From positions 496,001 to 560,000 of the forward strand of contig OZ252253.1 in NCBI GenBank assembly GCA_965249775.1: a stretch of 64,000 nt of DNA, read 5' to 3'. This document shows, one piece after another, positions 5,938-14,091 of this stretch (the first letter of the stretch is position 1; the number at the start of each line of letters is the position of its first letter). The DNA is from UBA822 sp965249775 (lineage in GTDB: Bacteria; Gemmatimonadota; Gemmatimonadetes; Longimicrobiales; Gaopeijiaceae). A program made the position numbers and the translations under genes. The notes beneath the pieces were generated by a model. The model worked only from the letters and a program-made list of their open reading frames with translations, was not told the DNA's origin and made no database searches.

Positions 5938-8049
5938 GTGCTTCGGTCGATCCGTTTCTGCTTTATGGCCGCTATGGCCGCGAACGTCCTGTCCGCATGT
6001 GCCGAACCCGAGCCCGCCGTCGTCATCGATGACGCGATGCTGGCTAACGAAGACGAGACGGAGGACTGGCTCGCTTACGGGCGCACTTCCAACGAACAGC
6101 GCTTCAGCCCGCTCACGCAGGTCAGTGCGTCGAACGTGAGCGAGCTTTCCGTCGACTGGTACGTGGACCTGCCCAACGACCGGGGCCTCGTATCCACGCC
6201 GCTCGTCGCGGACGGGGTGATGTACTTCATCGGAAGCCTGAACGTGGTGCGGGCGGTCGACGCGACGTCGGGTGACCTGCTCTGGGAGTACGACCCCCAG
6301 GTGGCGGAGTTCGCCAGCCAACGGATCCGGATGGGCTGGGATCACAACCGGGGTATCGCGCTCTGGGGCGACAAGGTCTACGCCGCTACCTGGGACGGAC
6401 GGCTGAAGGCTATTGACCGGGAGACGGGCGAAGAGGTGTGGAGCACGATGACGGTTGATCCCGAGTTGCCGCTCTACATCACCGGTGCCCCAAAGGTGTT
6501 CAAAGGAAAGGTCCTGGTCGGGAACGGCGGCACGGAGTTTCACGCCGCTCGCGGTTACGTGACGGCCTACGATGCCGAAACGGGCGAGCAGGCATGGCGC
6601 TTCTGGATCGTCCCCGGCAACCCCGCCGACGGCTTCGAAAACGCTGCGATGGAAATGGCCGCAGAGACCTGGACGGGCAACTGGTGGATGCTCGGTGGGG
6701 GTGGGAACGCCTGGCACGGCTTCACCTATGACGCAGAGTTGGATCAGCTCTACATCGGCACCGGGAACGGCTCCCCTTGGAACCGCAAGGTGCGCAGTCC
6801 GGGAGGCGGGGACAATCTCTTCCTTTCCTCCATCGTCGCGCTCGATCCCGACACGGGAGAATACCTCTGGCACTATCAGGACTCCCCGGGCGAGACGTGG
6901 GACTTCAACTCCAACATGGACATCGTTCTCGCTGACCTGCAGATCGACGGCCGGACCAGGAAGGCGCTCATGCACGCGCCAAAGAACGGGTTCTTCTACG
7001 TCATCGACCGCACCGACGGTGCGCTGATCTCGGCCGAGCCCTACACGGTGACGACGTGGGCTTCGCATATCGACATGGAAACGGGGCGGCCGGTCGAGAT
7101 GCCGGACGCCCGTTATGAGGACGGCCTTGCCATGGTCGCTCCGGGGCCTATCGGAGGACACAGTTGGCATGCGATGTCCTACAACCCCGAGGCCGGCCTC
7201 GCGTACATTCCGGCCATCCACCTCAATTGGCTGTTTTCCGACGCGAACGTCGATCTCCAGGGGTGGGAGCCGCCCTCGTGGAGGAACGACGTGGCGGTCC
7301 AGTCCGCCCCCACCGGAAGTTCCCGTGAGGATGGTGTGACGAGTTCCCTTCAGGCCTGGGATCCCGTCACCCAGGAGCTTGCCTGGGAGGTGGCCCTCGC
7401 CGGGGTTTGGAACGCGGGCACGCTCACGACAGCCGGCGATCTCGTGTTCCAGGGTCGGGTCGACGGATCGCTCGTCGCGTACGAGGCCAGTACGGGCGAA
7501 GAACTGTGGAACTTCGATCTCGGGCTCGGAATCTCCGCGCCACCGATCACCTACTCGGTCGACGGGAGGCAGTACCTCTCGATTCTCGTGGGCTGGGGAG
7601 GCGTTTGGTCAGGGCTCGGTGGTGCCGACGCTGCTGCGCATGGATGGGCATACGGAGTACACACGCGACGACTCGTCACGTTCTCGCTGGATGGCCGCAC
7701 ACAGCTTCCCTCGCTTCCGCCGCCCACGGTGGTCACACCGATCGAGGCCTCCGACTTCACGATCGATCCAGTGCTGGTACAGGTAGGAATGAACAGCTAC
7801 GACGGAACCTGCGTCCTGTGTCACGGCGGGGGTGCGATCGGGGCAGGGATGGCTCCCGATCTTCGAGCGTCGGCAATGGTGCTGTCGGAGGAAGCCTTTG
7901 CGTCCGTCGTGAGGGACGGAATCCTCGCGGAACGTGGAATGCCCGAATTCGCCGGCCTGACAGATCGACAACTTCTCGGCATTCGGCACTACATCCGGTA
8001 CAACGCGGAGAATCCGCCCTCTATTGCAACGGGCCCGGCGGGTAACTAA
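5938..8049 (+). CDS. PQQ-dependent alcohol dehydrogenase with C-terminal haem c (quinohaemoprotein), lipoprotein
   Basis: 703 residues. A signal ending LSAC marks a lipoprotein. The body is the eight-bladed PQQ beta-propeller: EDWLAYGRTSNEQRFSPL at the start, repeated blades of the LWEYD/VWST type, GTGNGSPWN, and PGETWDFN. The C-terminal domain carries CVLCH (Cys625, Cys628, His629), one covalent haem c, with a Met-rich stretch (GMPEF) able to give the axial ligand. Type II quinohaemoprotein alcohol dehydrogenases oxidise alcohols outside the cytoplasmic membrane and pass electrons to the respiratory chain. It starts 50 bases after the selenoprotein gene and may share its transcript. PQQ synthesis genes are not in the window. 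Confidence 0.93.
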   Translation: MLRSIRFCFMAAMAANVLSACAEPEPAVVIDDAMLANEDETEDWLAYGRTSNEQRFSPLTQVSASNVSELSVDWYVDLPNDRGLVSTPLVADGVMYFIGSLNVVRAVDATSGDLLWEYDPQVAEFASQRIRMGWDHNRGIALWGDKVYAATWDGRLKAIDRETGEEVWSTMTVDPELPLYITGAPKVFKGKVLVGNGGTEFHAARGYVTAYDAETGEQAWRFWIVPGNPADGFENAAMEMAAETWTGNWWMLGGGGNAWHGFTYDAELDQLYIGTGNGSPWNRKVRSPGGGDNLFLSSIVALDPDTGEYLWHYQDSPGETWDFNSNMDIVLADLQIDGRTRKALMHAPKNGFFYVIDRTDGALISAEPYTVTTWASHIDMETGRPVEMPDARYEDGLAMVAPGPIGGHSWHAMSYNPEAGLAYIPAIHLNWLFSDANVDLQGWEPPSWRNDVAVQSAPTGSSREDGVTSSLQAWDPVTQELAWEVALAGVWNAGTLTTAGDLVFQGRVDGSLVAYEASTGEELWNFDLGLGISAPPITYSVDGRQYLSILVGWGGVWSGLGGADAAAHGWAYGVHTRRLVTFSLDGRTQLPSLPPPTVVTPIEASDFTIDPVLVQVGMNSYDGTCVLCHGGGAIGAGMAPDLRASAMVLSEEAFASVVRDGILAERGMPEFAGLTDRQLLGIRHYIRYNAENPPSIATGPAGN

Positions 8050-8088
8050 CCACCGTCATCGAGAGCACTTGGAGTTACGTGGGGCATC

Positions 8089-8388
8089 ATGCGTCCGGCC
8101 CGAGAACATCGATTCAACGTTCCGACGAGACCTGAGGTCGAGGCGCGTCTGGCTCTTCTCATCGAAAATGAGGAGACGCGGGTCGAGGTCGCGGAATGGG
8201 CATCCGAGTTCATCACCTACGATGACCCTGAAATCTATCCACCCGTCGATGATTCGGTCGTCTGGAAAGCGATTGACCAGCTGTCCGGGGCAGATCTTGA
8301 GGTTTCCCCGGGCGAGTTTCTCCATGGCCAGGAGGACTTCAGGGCATGGCTACAGGAGCTGAGAGAGGCCACTCCGGACGCCCCTTGA
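8089..8388 (+). CDS. Small conserved hypothetical protein
   Basis: 99 residues, acidic, no signal or membrane segment. VEVAEWASEFITYDDPEIYP followed by VWKAIDQLSGADLEVSPGEFLHGQEDFRAWL is a pattern I recall from small unnamed proteins in actinobacteria and others, some near toxin-immunity genes, but I cannot assign a function. It lies between the PQQ dehydrogenase and a VOC protein on the same strand. Confidence 0.65.
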   Translation: MRPAREHRFNVPTRPEVEARLALLIENEETRVEVAEWASEFITYDDPEIYPPVDDSVVWKAIDQLSGADLEVSPGEFLHGQEDFRAWLQELREATPDAP

Positions 8389-8392
8389 CCGG

Positions 8393-8430
8393 CGATTACT
8401 ATTGGCAAGGACGATTACCATTGGCAAGGA
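8393..8430 (+). repeat. 19-bp tandem duplication carrying the ribosome-binding region
   Basis: Two adjacent 19-bp units (8393-8411, 8412-8430) differ at one base (T8400/C8419). The second ends in AAGGA, which forms the Shine-Dalgarno region of the VOC gene at 8438. Confidence 0.8.
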
Positions 8431-8437
8431 GTAGATC

Positions 8438-8809
8438 ATGGACCTCGGCAATTTCTCGATCAGCCTGGCAGTCAAGGACATCGGAGCATCGAGGGAGTTT
8501 TACGAGAAGCTCGGTTTCGAAGTCTTCGGCGGCGATGCCTCGCAGAACTGGCTGATCATGAAGAATGGCGATCACGCGATTGGGCTCTTTCAGGGAATGT
8601 TCGAGAAGAACATCCTCACCTTTAATCCGGGCTGGGATAGCAACGCCCGCGAGCTCGATACCTACACGGATGTGCGCGAGCTACAGCGTCAACTGAAGGA
8701 CCGGGGCCTGGAGTTGGTCAGCGAGGCGGACGAGAGTACTTCCGGACCTGCGAGTCTCATGATAGCGGATCCCGATGGAAACCCGGTCCTTGTCGACCAG
8801 CACGTCTGA
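8438..8809 (+). CDS. VOC-family (glyoxalase/dioxygenase-fold) protein
   Basis: 123 residues. The N-terminus FSISLAVKDIGASREFYEKLGFEVFGG is the typical first beta-alpha-beta-beta-beta module of the vicinal oxygen chelate fold. The second module ends with IADPDGNPVLVDQH, the usual metal-ligand strand. The middle IGLFQGMFEKNILTFNPGWD resembles a VOC subgroup of unknown substrate. It may be a lyase, a dioxygenase relative or a binding or resistance protein. Its 3' end overlaps the next gene by 35 bases. Confidence 0.88.
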   Translation: MDLGNFSISLAVKDIGASREFYEKLGFEVFGGDASQNWLIMKNGDHAIGLFQGMFEKNILTFNPGWDSNARELDTYTDVRELQRQLKDRGLELVSEADESTSGPASLMIADPDGNPVLVDQHV

Positions 8810-9329
8810 GTCGCTGTACACGCCGCGAGTCGAGCTTCGGCCGTTCGCCCACGCTGACGCCGCTGAGCTCTTGCGCCTGTTCCAGAATCCTGCCGTGCGC
8901 CGCTATCTACTAGATGATCAAATCGTTACGGAGAACTGGGTCGATGAGGAGATCCGATCGAGCGAGGCGCGGTTCGGAGGTGACAGCTTGGGGCTGTGGG
9001 CTGTTCGCCCATCAGACGGATCGGAGATCATCGGGTTCGTAGGATTTCGCCCCTTTTTCGATCCTCCGGAGCTTCAGTTGCTCTACGGTCTGCTACCCGA
9101 CCACTGGGGTCGGGGTTTGGCCACCGAGTGTGCCCGAGCAGCGTGCGACTGCGCGTTCAATGTCTCAGGCTTCGAGACTGTGAGTGCCGCCACGGATCTC
9201 CCAAACACTGCCTCGGCCGCGGTGCTCCATCGACTCGGGATGACTCTGGACCGAACTACGGACGAAGGGGAGGCAGGCACGGGCTTCTTCTCTATTGACC
9301 GGGCCACTTGGCTCTCCACCGCGCTGTAG
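8775..9329 (+). CDS. GNAT N-acetyltransferase, RimJ/RimL-like
   Basis: 184 residues. RVELRPFAHADAAELLRLFQNPAVRRYL opens a RimJ/RimL-type domain. The acetyl-CoA-binding motif A appears as LLYGLLPDHWGRGLATECARAACDCAF, and motif B as ASAAVLHRLGM. Members acetylate protein N-termini or small molecules such as aminoglycosides; the target is not predictable. The first in-frame ATG (8775) lies within the VOC gene. A later start near the ELRPF segment is possible but would need a rare codon. Confidence 0.85.
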   Translation: METRSLSTSTSESLYTPRVELRPFAHADAAELLRLFQNPAVRRYLLDDQIVTENWVDEEIRSSEARFGGDSLGLWAVRPSDGSEIIGFVGFRPFFDPPELQLLYGLLPDHWGRGLATECARAACDCAFNVSGFETVSAATDLPNTASAAVLHRLGMTLDRTTDEGEAGTGFFSIDRATWLSTAL

Positions 9330-9342
9330 CGGCTGCCGCACC

Positions 9343-9945
9343 ATGTCTAATGACGAACGCTCATCCATCGGCCAACGCATTCACGTGCTGGGCAACAGCT
9401 CGTCTGGGAAGAGTACGGTAGGCTTACGACTGTCGAGAGCACTGGGGGTGCCCTTCGTCGAGTTGGATGCGCTCAATTGGGAACCGGGCTGGGTCGGACT
9501 CAACGATACGAACCCCGACGAGCTCGAGCGCCGGTTCCGAGAAGCAACGAAGAGTGACGGCTGGGTTGCGGCGGGCTCCTACATCAGCTTCTCACAGCGA
9601 GCCTTCTGGCCGCGTTTGCAAACGGCGGTTTACCTCGACCTTCCCATCCCACAACTCCTCTGGCGAATGCTCACGCGATCCTGGCGGCGCTGGCGCTCGG
9701 GCGAGGTGCTCTGGGGCACGAATAAGGAGAGGTTCTGGCAGCAGTTGATGTTTTGGAGGAAGGAAGACTCGTTGCTTTGGTGGATCGTCACTCAGCAGTC
9801 CCGCAAACGAAAACGTTGGGTCGAATTGGTGGCTGACCCTCAGTGGACACATGTCCGCTTCGTGCGATTGACGTCGTCTCGGGAGATAGAGGTGTTCATA
9901 CGTTCCGTAGAAGCTCGCGCGCTTCGCTCGCGGTCACCACATTAG
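9343..9945 (+). CDS. P-loop kinase-like ATPase (adenylate-kinase/FlaR-like)
   Basis: 200 residues from the ATG at 9343; the in-frame ATG at 9295 lies within the GNAT gene. The Walker A loop is GNSSSGKST near residue 17-25, followed by VPFVELDALNWEPGW, the pattern of the topology-modulation/FlaR-like adenylate kinase family. A Trp/Arg-rich helical region (WRMLTRSWRRWRSGEVLWG) and NKERFWQQLMFWRKEDSLLWW follow, also typical. These small P-loop proteins bind nucleotides but have no firm physiological role. Confidence 0.82.
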   Translation: MSNDERSSIGQRIHVLGNSSSGKSTVGLRLSRALGVPFVELDALNWEPGWVGLNDTNPDELERRFREATKSDGWVAAGSYISFSQRAFWPRLQTAVYLDLPIPQLLWRMLTRSWRRWRSGEVLWGTNKERFWQQLMFWRKEDSLLWWIVTQQSRKRKRWVELVADPQWTHVRFVRLTSSREIEVFIRSVEARALRSRSPH

Positions 9946-10001
9946 CCGCGCAGCGGACCTGCGGATCCGTTGGGGAGCCCTACCGCCATCGAGGAGGAGT
10001 C

Positions 10002-11027
10002 ATGCCGAGGGTCGTCTTTGACGGTCGTATTCGACACGGATTCCATCGTGCGGGATCCGTCGCGATCGCCCTCGCCATCACGACGGTTGCCTGCGTCCAG
10101 ACCCCCGATCCCACATATGAGTTTGCTCTCCTCGGAGATAACCCTTACCCACCCCCGGACGTCCTGAAGTTTGAAGCGCTGATTGACGATGTGAATGCCC
10201 GGCCCGATCTCCAGTGGGTGCTCCATGTAGGCGACATCCATGGGGGGCAGCGATGTAGCGACGAGCTCTTTCAAGGTCGCTTCGACCTGTATCAGAGGTT
10301 CGACTTCCCGTTCGTCTACACGCCGGGCGACAACGACTGGTTCGATTGCGGGAGAGCATCGGCAGGGCGGTATGATGAGTACGAGCGGCTCGAGCACCTG
10401 CGCTCGGTCTTCTTCCCCGACCCGAGCCAAACGACGGGGGGACGGTCGATGCCGGTTCGGAGTCAAGGTAGCGAAGCGGACTACTCGGACTTCGTTGAGA
10501 ACGTGATGTGGACGCACGGCGACGTGGTCTATTCGACGGTCCATCTGATCGGACTCACGCGTGCTCCGACTGACCCAGTGGTCGCCGAGGAGCGGATGGA
10601 TGCTGCCGTCTCTTGGATCCGCACTGCCTTCGACGTGGCCCGAGAAAACAACCATGCAGCCGTTTTCATCGCCACCCAGCCCGATCCATGGATCGTGTGG
10701 GGTCTGCCCCCGCTAGTACGTCGAGACTGCGAAGCTTGTCTCGAGCCGAGAGCCGGCCTCGAGCCCTTGTATTCGGTTCTGTTGGAGCAGTCGACCGCCT
10801 TTCGCGGACCCGTGGTCCTCGCCGTAGGCGACACACATATCTTCCGCGTCGACAAACCTCTGTACCGAGACGACGGGTCGCTCGTAGAGAACTTCACCCG
10901 AGTCGAGACCTTCGGTAATCCGCTCGTTCACTGGGTCCGGGTCACGGTCGATCCACGCGACCGCCAGGTATTCACGTTTCACCAGGAATTGGTCCCCGAC
11001 AACGTCGCCGTGAGCGGTTCCAGGTGA
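10002..11027 (+). CDS. Calcineurin-like phosphoesterase, lipoprotein
   Basis: 341 residues from the ATG at 10002, which has GAGGAGGAG just before it. The signal ends in a VAC lipobox. Metallophosphoesterase motifs appear in order: FALLGDNPY, HVGDIHGG, YTPGDNDWFDC (the GNHD-like box with Asp for His) and, near the C-terminus, AVGDTHIFRVD. This is a dinuclear-metal phosphoesterase fold, exported to the envelope. Substrate unknown. It resembles the phosphoesterase at 38457 only in fold. Confidence 0.82.
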   Translation: MPRVVFDGRIRHGFHRAGSVAIALAITTVACVQTPDPTYEFALLGDNPYPPPDVLKFEALIDDVNARPDLQWVLHVGDIHGGQRCSDELFQGRFDLYQRFDFPFVYTPGDNDWFDCGRASAGRYDEYERLEHLRSVFFPDPSQTTGGRSMPVRSQGSEADYSDFVENVMWTHGDVVYSTVHLIGLTRAPTDPVVAEERMDAAVSWIRTAFDVARENNHAAVFIATQPDPWIVWGLPPLVRRDCEACLEPRAGLEPLYSVLLEQSTAFRGPVVLAVGDTHIFRVDKPLYRDDGSLVENFTRVETFGNPLVHWVRVTVDPRDRQVFTFHQELVPDNVAVSGSR

Positions 11028-11138
11028 GCCGTCGAGCTCGGCCCTGCCGGGCGCGCCTCCTCTGTCGGTGTCCGCGGATCCTCTTGCTCGGACGAGGAGT
11101 ATTCAAGTAGTGCTCGACTCGGACCCCAGGAGGCCATC

Positions 11139-11660
11139 ATGAGGCTCTCTCAGACCGACCTGGTCCCGGTGCTGACCATCATCGCAGGTGGGGCAATCGG
11201 CCTTTCGCTTTCGGCGGGAATCCTCATACCGAATTTGCTGCCCGTATCGCGCTCTGACGATGTGCCCGCGCCCGATCCGGTCGTCGCGCCCTCGCCGATC
11301 GCAGAGCCATCGACTCCCGTTCCCGTTCCCGTTCGCGTTCAAACCGGCACCATCACCGGCCGAGTTACCGACGAGCAGAGCGGCCTTCCGGTTGCGGCGG
11401 TCCAAGTCTTTATCTCCAGCTTGGAGCTCGGCGGCTTGACGCAGCAGAACGGCCGATATCTGCTCCAGCACGTGCCTGCGGGCACGCACACGCTGACCGT
11501 AGCTCGGATCGGTTTCGGCACGTCCCAGGTGCAGATCGTGATCGCTGGCGATCGAACTCTGGAGCAGGACTTCGTTATCTCCGATGAAGTTCCGACATGG
11601 GAGCCCTATCCCTATCGGTTCGCTCCAACGACGTGGTCTGTTCCTCCGTCCCGGAACTGA
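11139..11660 (+). CDS. Membrane-anchored CarboxypepD_reg-domain protein, probably truncated
   Basis: 173 residues. An N-terminal membrane anchor (VLTIIAGGAIGLSLSAGILI) is followed by a Pro/Val-rich linker and a carboxypeptidase-regulatory-like beta-sandwich: GTITGRVTDEQSGLPVAAVQV, NGRYLLQHVPAGTHTLTVARIGF. It is strikingly similar to the domain at 41067-41855, but that protein continues into a TonB-plug region while this one ends in an unrelated 20-residue tail. Directly after it lies a PadR remnant in another frame. I infer that this gene lost its 3' part. Confidence 0.72.
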   Translation: MRLSQTDLVPVLTIIAGGAIGLSLSAGILIPNLLPVSRSDDVPAPDPVVAPSPIAEPSTPVPVPVRVQTGTITGRVTDEQSGLPVAAVQVFISSLELGGLTQQNGRYLLQHVPAGTHTLTVARIGFGTSQVQIVIAGDRTLEQDFVISDEVPTWEPYPYRFAPTTWSVPPSRN

Positions 11661-11902
11661 CCCTTCAAGCGGAGGGGTCGGTCCTGCTTGGGCCAGGCAC
11701 CCTCTATCGTTGCCTCAAGGACTTGACGGCAGCCGGCCTCGTCGAGAGGGTGCCTCCTCCGGATGCGGACAATCCACACCGGAAATACTATGGCCTTACC
11801 TCGAAGGGTAAGGGTGAGCTCTCAAATGCGGTGCAAGAACTGACTCGCGTGACTTCAACCGCCAAGTCGCGGTTGGGCCGACTCGTTCCGAAGGAGGCAT
11901 AG
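11597..11902 (+). pseudogene. PadR-family transcriptional regulator, 5'-truncated remnant
   Basis: The frame from 11597 encodes a PadR winged-helix core from the recognition region onward: LLGPGTLYRCLKDLTAAGLVERV, then NPHRKYYGLTSKGKGEL and a C-terminal helix. The first 30 or so residues of a normal PadR (helix 1 and the HGY region) are missing. Upstream codons overlap the 3' end of the CarboxypepD_reg gene in another frame and show no PadR likeness. PadR proteins usually sit beside membrane-protein genes they repress. This copy is most likely the relic of a deletion or rearrangement. Confidence 0.65.
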
Positions 11903-12046
11903 GTGCCTGATGAAGAAGAATTGAGTTAGCAGTAGCGTAGAAGGCACTGGGGAGGGCGATCCCCGCGCAGAGGGCGGCCTGCACGCCACCGGCTGCCGAC
12001 ACTTCAGAGCACTTAATGGGTCCCTCACAGGATCGGGAGCAAAATC

Positions 12047-13252
12047 ATGAAGAGACTGGCCCTCTCCGTTTCCCTTATCTGCATTTGTCTAACGGCTTCC
12101 CTTGTTCAAGCGCAGAACGTGCGGAGGGTCGAGGTCGATGGTCACCAGATGCGTGTGCGGACGTCCTGGCTCGAGAATGCCGGTGGTCCCGGGGGGCCCG
12201 TTGTCGTCTTCGAGGCCGGCGCTGGCGGCGGTCTCGCTACTTGGGGCTCCGTCCTCGGGGACGTAACCGACTTCGCAGCCGTCGTCGCGTATGACCGTGC
12301 TGGCTTGGGCGGGTCGGAATCGGATGGAGAGCTGCCCACACCGCGCCATGTTGCGGAGAACCTGCATGAGCTCCTGGAACAGGTGGGTGCAGAACCACCC
12401 TACGTGCTTGTGGGGCACTCCCTCGGTGGTCCCTACATTCGGATGTTCACGGGGATCTACCCCGACGACGTCGCCGGGCTCGTCTACGTGGATCCCACCC
12501 CTATTGTCACCGAACAGGATCAGAGGGCGTTGGACGAGGCCCAGGGGCTTTCGCCAGAGGACTCCCGACGGGCCCGAGAGACGGCTTTCGAAAGTCTCAC
12601 CGATGCACCCGCGGGTTTGCGTGCCGAGGTCGAAGCCGTCATCCAGCTCCTCGACAGCAACTTCGCTGAGTTCCATTCTCTTCCGCCCGTGCCCGATATC
12701 CCAGTGGCGGTACTCATGGCGGCCGAGTTCAATCCCAGCCAATGGGTGATGGCCGCCCGTCAGGCCGAGCTCAGTTGCGAACCCAGAGAGTGCCATGCAC
12801 GGACCGTGCAGGTGAGAACGGACATGCTGAGCGCCGTCGTGCAGGAGGTTACGAACGGCACGCTCACCGTCGTGACAAACAGTGGGCATTTCATACAAAC
12901 CGATGATCCGGACCTGGTTGTTTGGGCCATCCGCCGGGTCGTGGACGCCAGTCTGGCCGAGCCCACGACAGAACGGATCGCCGTGGAGTTGAGCCCGACG
13001 GTGCTGGAGGCGTATGTCGGTGTCTACGAGGCGACGCCGCAAGCTCAGTTTACCGTGACTCTGGAAGGCGACCAGCTCTTCGTGCAACTGACGAACCAAC
13101 CGGCGGCCCCCGTTTTTGCCGAGTCCGAAGATGAGTTCTTCTACACGTTGGTCGACGCGCAACTCGGCTTCGTCCGCGATAGTTCTGGAGACGTGACCCA
13201 GGTGGTCCTCCACCAGAATGGGCGGGATGTTCCGGCGAGGAGGGTGCGTTGA
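12047..13252 (+). CDS. Secreted alpha/beta hydrolase with C-terminal DUF3471-like domain
   Basis: 401 residues. The signal peptide ends near SLVQAQ. The hydrolase domain shows FEAGAGGGLATW (oxyanion region), GHSLGG (nucleophile Ser), VYVDPTP and NSGHFIQ with the catalytic His. From about residue 310 a separate beta-rich domain (LSPTVLEAYVGVYEATPQAQFTV) resembles DUF3471-type domains found after hydrolases and beta-lactamase-like proteins. It is probably an exported esterase or peptidase. Confidence 0.87.
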   Translation: MKRLALSVSLICICLTASLVQAQNVRRVEVDGHQMRVRTSWLENAGGPGGPVVVFEAGAGGGLATWGSVLGDVTDFAAVVAYDRAGLGGSESDGELPTPRHVAENLHELLEQVGAEPPYVLVGHSLGGPYIRMFTGIYPDDVAGLVYVDPTPIVTEQDQRALDEAQGLSPEDSRRARETAFESLTDAPAGLRAEVEAVIQLLDSNFAEFHSLPPVPDIPVAVLMAAEFNPSQWVMAARQAELSCEPRECHARTVQVRTDMLSAVVQEVTNGTLTVVTNSGHFIQTDDPDLVVWAIRRVVDASLAEPTTERIAVELSPTVLEAYVGVYEATPQAQFTVTLEGDQLFVQLTNQPAAPVFAESEDEFFYTLVDAQLGFVRDSSGDVTQVVLHQNGRDVPARRVR

Positions 13253-13319
13253 CAGACGCTGGCTGGCCGTCCCTGCGTTCATATAACCTAAGGGCCTCGA
13301 TGATCCCAGTGGGGTCTCG

Positions 13320-14090
13320 ATGATCCGCGTCCAAGAGCTTCGAAAAAACTTCAAAGTAAGCAAGCGCATGCGGAAGGAGCTCGGCGCCTCCGCCCCGGTG
13401 GGCGATCATATCGCAGCCGTGGACGGTGTGAGTTTCGAGTGTAACCCCGGTAGAGTGTTCGGTTTGATCGGACCCAACGGTGCGGGTAAGACGACCGCTC
13501 TACGCATCGTTGCCACCATGCTCAAACCCAGCAGCGGGAGCATTACGGTGGCTGGATTCGACGTCGCCCGTGAACCGCAGGACGTGCGTGCCAGCATCGG
13601 ATTCTTGACGGGCGATACGGGCCTCTACGATCGGCTCACGGCCACGGAGATGGTGCGCTACCATGCCGATCTCCACGGGATGGATCCAGGACGGTTCGAA
13701 GAAAGAAAGCGATATCTCTTCGGCACCTTGGGTATGGACGGTTTTGCCGATAGGCGTATCGCCCGTCTCAGTACCGGCATGCGGCAGAAGGTGTCGATCG
13801 CCCGGACCATCATTCACGATCCCGCGGTCATCGTGTTCGACGAGCCGACGGCGGGACTCGATGTGATGACGTCTCGTGCAATCGTCGAGCTGATTCGGAC
13901 TTCTCGGGACGAGGGGAAGACGGTGCTTTTTTCCACGCACATCATGGGTGAGGTCAAGCTGCTGTGCGACGATATCGCGATCATTCACAAGGGCAGGCTC
14001 TACTTCGACGGAAGCAAGGAGGCGTTCGAGTCACAGATGACCTGTGCGACGTACGAAGACGAGTTCATGCATTTGACGGGGGAAGCTTAG
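13320..14090 (+). CDS. natA: ABC transporter ATP-binding protein, NatA-like
   Basis: 256 residues. Walker A is GPNGAGKTT at 51-59, the signature LSTGM at 150-154 and Walker B VIVFDEP at 170-176, followed by a switch His in FSTHIM. The extended N-terminus with FKVSKRMRKE is usual for NatA-type subunits, which drive Na+ (or drug) efflux with NatB. It is followed after one base by a NatB-type permease. The start sits in a short direct repeat (TCGATGATCC occurs twice within 21 bases) and no strong Shine-Dalgarno sequence is visible. Confidence 0.88.
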   Translation: MIRVQELRKNFKVSKRMRKELGASAPVGDHIAAVDGVSFECNPGRVFGLIGPNGAGKTTALRIVATMLKPSSGSITVAGFDVAREPQDVRASIGFLTGDTGLYDRLTATEMVRYHADLHGMDPGRFEERKRYLFGTLGMDGFADRRIARLSTGMRQKVSIARTIIHDPAVIVFDEPTAGLDVMTSRAIVELIRTSRDEGKTVLFSTHIMGEVKLLCDDIAIIHKGRLYFDGSKEAFESQMTCATYEDEFMHLTGEA

Positions 14091-14091
14091 C

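Noticed and set aside
5875..7221. 448-codon open frame on the minus strand
   Set aside because: It lies wholly inside the PQQ dehydrogenase gene, which has strong motifs; the minus translation is Arg/Val/His-rich shadow sequence.
12089..13369. 426-codon open frame on the minus strand
   Set aside because: Shadow of the alpha/beta hydrolase at 12047; no domain is visible.
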